The position numbers and the translations under genes were made by a program. Source: Candidatus Parcubacteria bacterium (GTDB lineage Bacteria > Patescibacteriota > Minisyncoccia > Phycocordibacterales > UBA1006). Taken from it: 8,128 bases of DNA. Every line of letters starts with the position of its first letter. Within the stretch, counting starts at the first letter, position 1. Location: contig JALVJP010000083.1 of the NCBI GenBank assembly GCA_027028225.1, positions 1 through 8,128 on the forward strand. The letters run 5' to 3'. The notes below the pieces were generated by a model that worked only from the letters and a program-made list of their open reading frames with translations, was not told where the DNA came from and made no database searches. Positions 5,188 to 8,128 of the stretch are shown one piece after another.

Positions 5188-5193
5188 TATAAT
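5188..5193 (+). promoter_or_regulatory. Perfect TATAAT -10 before the isolated 5' half
   Basis: TATAAT lies 9 nt before the 5'-half copy at 5203. A -35 at 17 bp is poor (TCTTTA). The same box recurs in the second unit. Confidence 0.5.
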
Positions 5194-5202
5194 GTAAATA
5201 GT

Positions 5203-5238
5203 CCGCGCATAGCTCAGTTGGTAGAGCGCGGAGCTTAT
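5203..5238 (+). pseudogene. Isolated 5' half of tRNA-Ile(UAU)
   Basis: Identical to the first 36 nt of the complete tRNA (5270-5305): acceptor strand CCGCGCA, D-arm GCTCAGTTGGTAGAGC, 5' anticodon stem CGGAG and loop CTTAT. It then breaks off into CGAAACAAGTGAGG, the leader of the next unit. It carries its own leader and -10 box. On its own it lacks the T-arm and the 3' acceptor strand. Confidence 0.85.
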
Positions 5239-5254
5239 CGAAACAAGTGAGGAA

Positions 5255-5260
5255 TATAAT
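5255..5260 (+). promoter_or_regulatory. Perfect TATAAT -10 of the complete tRNA-Ile gene
   Basis: TATAAT ends 9 nt before the tRNA 5' end at 5270, so the primary transcript would carry a very short leader of 2-3 nt. The -35 region is replaced by tRNA-half sequence in this copy and is weak. Confidence 0.5.
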
Positions 5261-5269
5261 GTAAATAGT

Positions 5270-5342
5270 CCGCGCATAGCTCAGTTGGTAGAGCGCGGAG
5301 CTTATACCTCCGTGGTCCCAGGTTCAAGTCCTGGTGCGCGGA
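5270..5342 (+). tRNA. tRNA-Ile, anticodon UAU
   Basis: 73 nt folding without mismatch: acceptor CCGCGCA/TGCGCGG, positions 8-9 TA, D-stem GCTC/GAGC with loop AGTTGGTA, G26, anticodon stem CGGAG/CTCCG with loop CTTATAC (U33, anticodon TAT, A37), variable loop TGGTC, T-stem CCAGG/CCTGG with loop TTCAAGT, discriminator A. CCA is not encoded. Anticodon UAU would read AUA, a codon used several times in trmD of this window. Most bacteria instead read AUA with a CAU tRNA modified by TilS. The flanks make a 19-bp inverted repeat (5258-5276 with 5335-5353) that extends the acceptor stem by 12 bp. Confidence 0.9.
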
Positions 5343-5382
5343 CTATTTACATTATTTCCGAACGCCGTTTCGAGATGGGACA

Positions 5383-5422
5383 TATACCTCCGTGGTCCCA
5401 GGTTCAAGTCCTGGTGCGCGGA
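5383..5422 (+). pseudogene. Isolated 3' half of tRNA-Ile(UAU), copy 1
   Basis: Identical to 5303-5342: TAT of the anticodon, AC, 3' anticodon stem CTCCG, variable loop, T-arm, TGCGCGG and discriminator A. There is no 5' half immediately before it; the preceding linker is CGAGATGGGACA. Confidence 0.85.
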
Positions 5423-5462
5423 CTATTTACATTATTTCCGAACGCCGTTTCGAGATGGGACA

Positions 5463-5502
5463 TATACCTCCGTGGTCCCAGGTTCAAGTCCTGGTGCGCG
5501 GA
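5463..5502 (+). pseudogene. Isolated 3' half of tRNA-Ile(UAU), copy 2
   Basis: Identical to copy 1. It is followed by CTTTGTGTTTTAT and the terminator, so this copy probably retains the original 3' flank of the ancestral tRNA gene, whereas the complete tRNA has the duplicated linker as its 3' flank. Confidence 0.85.
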
Positions 5503-5515
5503 CTTTGTGTTTTAT

Positions 5516-5550
5516 AAGAAAAAAGAAGGGTTTATTCCTTCTTTTTTCTT
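5516..5550. terminator. Bidirectional terminator of the tRNA locus and the MYG1 gene
   Basis: AAGAAAAAAGAAGG (5516-5529), 7-nt loop, CCTTCTTTTTTCTT (5537-5550). A- and T-rich arms suit both directions. The MYG1 stop codon (5549-5551) overlaps the foot. Confidence 0.75.
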
Positions 5551-6472
5551 AATCAATCAACGCAAGCTCAGCGATTTTCCATGCACTTTGCTTCGTTTCA
5601 GTTACTACGAGCCAACGCTCATCATGACAGAATACCGCATCAGATACTCCGGTAACTTTTTGAAGCTCCTCTCCTCGCTTTCCTGCCCACTCTTTAGGGA
5701 ATGATTTTCGATTTTCGAAGCTGTAGGGAACTTTTCTCATTGCCATCACTTTCCACTTATCATTTGATTTCGCAATAACATAGAGCACTTCAGGATATTT
5801 ATGGAGCGCCTGCACCATTTCACTTATTCCAATATGGTAAGGGACTTCAATAATTTCCTTATGTTCTGATTTTTGATACGCTTCCTCAATAAGTTTAAGA
5901 AGTTCAAGCCTATCTTCTGTTCGTTCTATATCGTTTTTAAGCGTTTCTGCAAAGAAGCGTGCAAGTTTAAGAAAATTTTTGTAACGCCGTTCGTCGTCGA
6001 GTGGTTCTTTCCAACTATTTTGATACGCAGATACAATTCCATGAATTCCATAATCATAAATTCCGTAATCTGACTCTTTTGTAATGGAAACCCCATTATC
6101 TACCGCATCAATTGCTTGAACAATCCGCTTATCGATATCCTGAACGACTTGATCATCTCCGTTTGCGAGTTTTGGTCCATACTCTTTCCATACGAGCCCA
6201 AACGCTGCGTAGGGAATTCCGTTCCCTCTCTTTCCTGCACCCCCTGGTTGATGGTGATCAAAGCGACGCTGAGAAGGGTCATAGACTCCTCCCACATCGA
6301 ATACATAATCTGCTTGTCGAATAATATCTTCATCTCTCGTGCGTATAAGTTTCCATGCGATTCCTTCCTGCTTGAAGTAGAGCATAAGCGTTGCCATTGC
6401 AAAAATGTCATCCGCATGGAAGGAACCCGAGTGTGTTACGACGAGTACTCTCTTTTTAAATAATGAAATCAT
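5549..6472 (-). CDS. MYG1-family (UPF0160) putative metal-dependent hydrolase
   Basis: 307 residues. The N-terminal THSGSFHADD (13-22) and DVGGVYDPSQRRFDHHQ (59-75) are the hallmark His/Asp motifs of MYG1 proteins, related to DHH-type phosphoesterases; eukaryotic MYG1 has been reported as a 3'-5' RNA exonuclease of the nucleus and mitochondrion. Bacterial members are poorly characterised, so RNA or nucleotide hydrolysis is only an inference. The length is close to the family's usual 300-350. The start at 6472 (MISLFKKRVLVVTH) is chosen over the longer open frame, whose extra 39 residues would cross the upstream hairpin and promoter. A TATCAT box lies six bases before this ATG. Confidence 0.9.
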   Translation of the reverse strand: MISLFKKRVLVVTHSGSFHADDIFAMATLMLYFKQEGIAWKLIRTRDEDIIRQADYVFDVGGVYDPSQRRFDHHQPGGAGKRGNGIPYAAFGLVWKEYGPKLANGDDQVVQDIDKRIVQAIDAVDNGVSITKESDYGIYDYGIHGIVSAYQNSWKEPLDDERRYKNFLKLARFFAETLKNDIERTEDRLELLKLIEEAYQKSEHKEIIEVPYHIGISEMVQALHKYPEVLYVIAKSNDKWKVMAMRKVPYSFENRKSFPKEWAGKRGEELQKVTGVSDAVFCHDERWLVVTETKQSAWKIAELALID

Positions 6473-6478
6473 AGGGTT

Positions 6479-6489
6479 ATGATAGCATA
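6479..6489 (-). promoter_or_regulatory. Candidate -10 region of the MYG1 gene
   Basis: On minus, TATGCTATCAT contains two overlapping boxes. TATCAT (6484-6479) is followed by AACCCT and the ATG, giving the window's common six-base spacing; TATGCT (6489-6484) would give about a 5-nt leader. No SD is seen. A -35 would fall in the hairpin of 6496-6521. Confidence 0.4.
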
Positions 6490-6495
6490 GAATAG

Positions 6496-6521
6496 AAAAG
6501 ATGAGCGATCGCTCATCTTTT
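6496..6521 (-). terminator. Terminator of the 372-residue gene (perfect 26-bp palindrome)
   Basis: AAAAGATGAGCGA (6496-6508) is directly followed by its complement TCGCTCATCTTTT (6509-6521). On minus it lies 15 nt after the TAG of the upstream gene and ends in CTTTTCTATTC. It also separates that gene from the MYG1 promoter. Confidence 0.7.
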
Positions 6522-6536
6522 TGCAGTCGTTTTTTT

Positions 6537-7655
6537 CTATTTCTGATAGAAACTATTTTTCGCGTCTCGAAGCTCTTGGATGTCTTCAATGTTTACCTCC
6601 CCATCAGCAAGTGCTTTTTCGTAGAATTTTTTCAATTTTTCGTAAGGAAGCATTGTAGCAACCTTGAAGAGAAGCGCTTGGGTGAGGAGGGGTGGTGCAT
6701 TATCATCTCTCAACTCAATAAGCTCTCGAACCTTCTCGGGATACTTTTCTGTGAGTTTATTAAAGTGTTCCACGAGTTTCTGTGCGACAATCGGACCAAG
6801 AACAAACCCAATCGGCTCAACCATATGTCCTGATATCGCTTTTTCAAAGAATTGCGCCTCCTCTTCACTTATACTCCCTTTTGCAGGAATGGAAGTATCA
6901 AGCACGAGATACTCATAGAACCCCTTAAATAATTCTTGCGTGAGAATAGATTCATCAACTCCGAATACAGAGAAACCAAGTTTTCCGTCTTTCTTCGTAA
7001 CTTCAGCCCTCCCGAGAACACCCATAGGGAGACCTTGTGGTGGGTGAATTCGCTCTCCAAAAACCGAGAGTGTATGAAACATCTTTCCAAGATACTTCTC
7101 TTTCGTGTAGAGCTTTTTCTGCTCTTCTGGAAGCTCCTCGTTCATAAAAACATGGTACCCACCAAATGCATTGAGGGAGAATCCTTGCACTGCAAGGTCA
7201 ACGAGAAGCTTTTTGTTTACCATTTCTTGTAGACGAGGGTTTAATTCCACGCTTTCTGCTCCAAAAAAGTTTCTATCAAACGGAAGTGGATCCTCGTGTA
7301 TTTCTGCACTATGGAGGATCGTCCTCACATCAAATCCAATTGATTCAGAAAAATCATCAAGGATCTTTTCGATGTCACGATAGTGTTTCTCATAATCGTT
7401 AATCTCTTGATGAGTTTTTGAGAGTTCAGTGGAGAGTTTTTCGGGAGTATATTTCCCCTCTAAATACTTTTTCTCTGTCTGCGCGATCTCGTTGTTTATC
7501 TTTGGGAGAAGATCTTTTTGAGACGAGGAGAGGAAGTTTGAAAGTTCTTGTAGATGAGGGAATGATCCAAGCATTCCTGTAAACCGTTCAAATTCTTGGT
7601 TAGAAACCTTTCTCCCTTCTTTTTCTATTGAATTTTGAAACTGTTCAAAAGGCAT
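6537..7655 (-). CDS. Uncharacterised 372-residue soluble protein
   Basis: I do not recognise this family. There is no signal peptide and no transmembrane segment. Residues about 50-105 are charged and helical (EKKYLEGKYTPEKLSTELSK and onward), probably a short coiled coil. The middle, with Gly/Pro-rich stretches (HPPQGLPMGVLGRAEVTKKD; VDLAVQGFSLNAFGGYHVFM), looks globular, and the C-terminus (about 300-372) is again helical and acidic. No HExxH, Walker A or other catalytic motif stands out. It starts 6 bp after the stop of the proline-rich gene without an SD, so the two are probably co-transcribed. Codon use and gene style match the neighbours, which supports expression. Confidence 0.7.
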   Translation of the reverse strand: MPFEQFQNSIEKEGRKVSNQEFERFTGMLGSFPHLQELSNFLSSSQKDLLPKINNEIAQTEKKYLEGKYTPEKLSTELSKTHQEINDYEKHYRDIEKILDDFSESIGFDVRTILHSAEIHEDPLPFDRNFFGAESVELNPRLQEMVNKKLLVDLAVQGFSLNAFGGYHVFMNEELPEEQKKLYTKEKYLGKMFHTLSVFGERIHPPQGLPMGVLGRAEVTKKDGKLGFSVFGVDESILTQELFKGFYEYLVLDTSIPAKGSISEEEAQFFEKAISGHMVEPIGFVLGPIVAQKLVEHFNKLTEKYPEKVRELIELRDDNAPPLLTQALLFKVATMLPYEKLKKFYEKALADGEVNIEDIQELRDAKNSFYQK

Positions 7656-7661
7656 ACTCGA

Positions 7662-7850
7662 CTAATTTTTTGCGGGTTCTATTGCGGGGTCATGGCTTGG
7701 GGTGATAAGCGGAGAAGGGAGTGTATCAGGTTCTTTTTCTGGCGTGTGTGGTTTTGTTGGTGTTTCTGGTTCTACCGGTTTTGTTGGTGTTTCTGGAACT
7801 GGTATTGTTTCTGGTTGAAAGTTCACATAGTTCTGTTTTCGTGTTTCCAT
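7662..7850 (-). CDS. Short proline-rich protein with PETPTKP repeats
   Basis: 62 residues. The sequence is low-complexity: PETPTKP occurs twice (19-25, 28-34), followed by HTPEKEPDTLPSPLITPSHD. There is no hydrophobic segment, so it is expected to be soluble and disordered. Such Pro/Thr/Glu stretches often serve as linkers, and it may have arisen as the N-terminal part of a protein now encoded separately downstream; the two frames are separated by a TAG. A good promoter (TTGCGC, 17 bp, TAGAAT) directly upstream supports transcription. Function unknown. Confidence 0.5.
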   Translation of the reverse strand: METRKQNYVNFQPETIPVPETPTKPVEPETPTKPHTPEKEPDTLPSPLITPSHDPAIEPAKN

Positions 7851-7858
7851 ACATTATT

Positions 7859-7887
7859 ATTCTACTTGATAATCTCTTTGTGCGCAA
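7859..7887 (-). promoter_or_regulatory. Promoter of the proline-rich / 372-residue gene pair
   Basis: On minus, TTGCGC (7887-7882) and TAGAAT (7864-7859) have a 17-bp spacer; the box is 8 nt before the ATG, so the leader would be only 1-2 nt. Confidence 0.5.
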
Positions 7888-7937
7888 GTATTCCTAGTAA
7901 ACGAACACCTAAACCGCCACCTTCTTTACGAAGTAAA

Positions 7938-7959
7938 ACATTTCACGATCGTGAAGTGT
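7938..7959. promoter_or_regulatory. 22-bp palindrome next to a TATACT box
   Basis: TTCACGATCGTGAA (7942-7955) is a perfect palindrome; counting ACAT and GTGT outside gives 22 bp with one mismatched pair. A TATACT lies immediately downstream (7960-7965). The layout is that of an operator overlapping a plus-strand promoter, but no gene follows in the window, and the dyad could also be a simple hairpin. Confidence 0.3.
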
Positions 7960-7967
7960 TATACTTG

Positions 7968-8003
7968 AAAAGCAGAGCGGGTGTAAAATTACACCCGCCC
8001 TGC
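7968..8003 (-). terminator. Intrinsic terminator for a minus-strand gene right of the window
   Basis: GCGGGTGTAA (7977-7986) pairs with TTACACCCGC (7989-7998), extended by GCAG/CTGC after one mismatch. On minus the stem is followed by TTTTC (7971-7967). There is no U-run on plus. Confidence 0.6.
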
Positions 8004-8004
8004 T

Positions 8005-8031
8005 GTCATTCCGCACTTGATGCGGAATCCA
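8005..8031. repeat. Palindromic REP-like unit (CTTGA loop)
   Basis: ATTCCGCA (8008-8015), loop CTTGA, TGCGGAAT (8021-8028), flanked by TGTC and CCAG. It is the reverse-oriented counterpart of the unit at 554-582: same TGTCATTCCG...CGGAATCCAG frame with two stem positions changed in a compensating way. Confidence 0.6.
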
Positions 8032-8084
8032 GAGAATAAGCACGATATTTGTTTGTCTACATAAAGTGGTACTACCCCTGGAGT

Positions 8085-8128
8085 GACACCACTTTTGCTA
8101 TTTGCCCCAATATACAACTTAAAGTGAG
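8085..8128 (+). mobile_element. MITE-like inverted-repeat element C, cut by the window end
   Basis: It starts GACACCACTTTTGC, identical to the left end of element B, with the shared upstream letters CTGG.GT. The visible 44 nt match element B read on minus up to AAAGTGAG and element A around GCCC(C/A)AAT. The right end is not in the window. Confidence 0.55.

Larger units (their letters stand above)
5168..5305 (+). repeat. 67-bp tandem repeat (leader + tRNA 5' half), two copies
   Basis: 5168-5234 and 5235-5301 are identical 67-bp units, followed by a third TTAT (5302-5305). Each unit starts with TTATCGAAAC, contains TATAAT and the leader, and ends inside the anticodon loop. The 4-nt TTAT is shared by all three junctions, i.e. 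microhomology at the breakpoint. Confidence 0.9.
5303..5504 (+). repeat. 80-bp tandem repeat (tRNA 3' half + linker), two and a half copies
   Basis: 5303-5382 and 5383-5462 are identical 80-bp units; a third partial copy (5463-5504) ends at GCGCGGACT and passes into the terminator leader. Each unit starts TATACCTCCG, within the anticodon loop, and carries the 3' half of the tRNA plus a 38-bp linker. That linker (ACTATTTACATTATT...GTTTCGAGATGGGACA) is an inverted, diverged version of the 5' leader. Confidence 0.9.

Noticed and set aside
5168..5504. CRISPR array or direct-repeat array of another type
   Set aside because: The repeated units are explained by tRNA halves and leaders; there are no unique spacers between short repeats.
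5285..5704. 139-codon plus-strand frame with internal protein repeats (PGSSPGART)
   Set aside because: The repeats are translated tRNA 3' halves and linkers; the rest is antisense to the MYG1 gene.
6505..6512. GCGATCGC as a HIP1-type repeat
   Set aside because: Seen only once, as the centre of a terminator stem.
6473..6589. N-terminal extension of the MYG1 protein
   Set aside because: It would include the terminator palindrome and overlap the preceding gene's end; the family motif starts soon after MISLFKK.
7635..8039. 134-codon plus-strand frame rich in Trp, Phe and Cys
   Set aside because: It is the reverse complement of the proline-rich gene followed by palindromes; such composition is typical of an antisense shadow.

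Overview
The window looks like a piece of a streamlined, AT-leaning bacterial chromosome. The best fit is the Candidate Phyla Radiation (Patescibacteria), which is an inference. Supporting signs are short, stand-alone housekeeping genes (trmD outside its usual ribosomal operon, a ThrRS without its N-terminal TGS domain), almost no Shine-Dalgarno sequences, and -10 boxes placed so close to ATG codons that many transcripts should be leaderless. All genes read through with standard stops, and none of the nine ends in TGA.

Layout. 1-326 (minus) is the 5' part of RNase P RNA, cut by the window edge, with a recognisable promoter at 333-361. Its P9 helix has been expanded by a 99-bp inverted-repeat element whose relatives lie at 415-510 and 8085-end. 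517-738 is gene-free: two strong hairpins and several palindromic repeats. 793-1458 (plus) is trmD. Convergent to it is a minus-strand operon: thrS (2466-4208), a DUF4395 membrane protein (2024-2464) and a DUF1622 membrane protein with a coiled-coil tail (1490-2014). thrS and dgkA (4248-4646, plus) diverge from a 39-bp intergenic space. A 73-residue single-pass membrane protein follows on minus (4662-4883).

4884-5550 is the most unusual part: a palindrome-dense tract leading into a tRNA-Ile(UAU) locus. Only one complete tRNA gene is present (5270-5342). Its 5' half is repeated upstream in a 67-bp tandem unit, with an older copy further upstream that is broken up by hairpins. Its 3' half is repeated twice downstream in an 80-bp tandem unit. 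All breakpoints fall in the anticodon loop. The 3' linkers are inverted copies of a diverged version of the 5' leader.

5549-6472 (minus) is a MYG1-family protein. 6537-7655 and 7662-7850 (minus) are an unrecognised 372-residue protein and a short proline-rich protein, apparently co-transcribed. 7851-8128 is intergenic: their promoter, a 22-bp palindrome, a minus-strand terminator, another palindromic repeat and the third inverted-repeat element.

Functionally this is mostly translation machinery (RNase P, TrmD, ThrRS, tRNA-Ile) mixed with envelope proteins (DgkA/undecaprenol kinase, DUF4395, DUF1622). The unexplained biology is in the non-coding DNA: the half-tRNA array and the element inside RNase P RNA.
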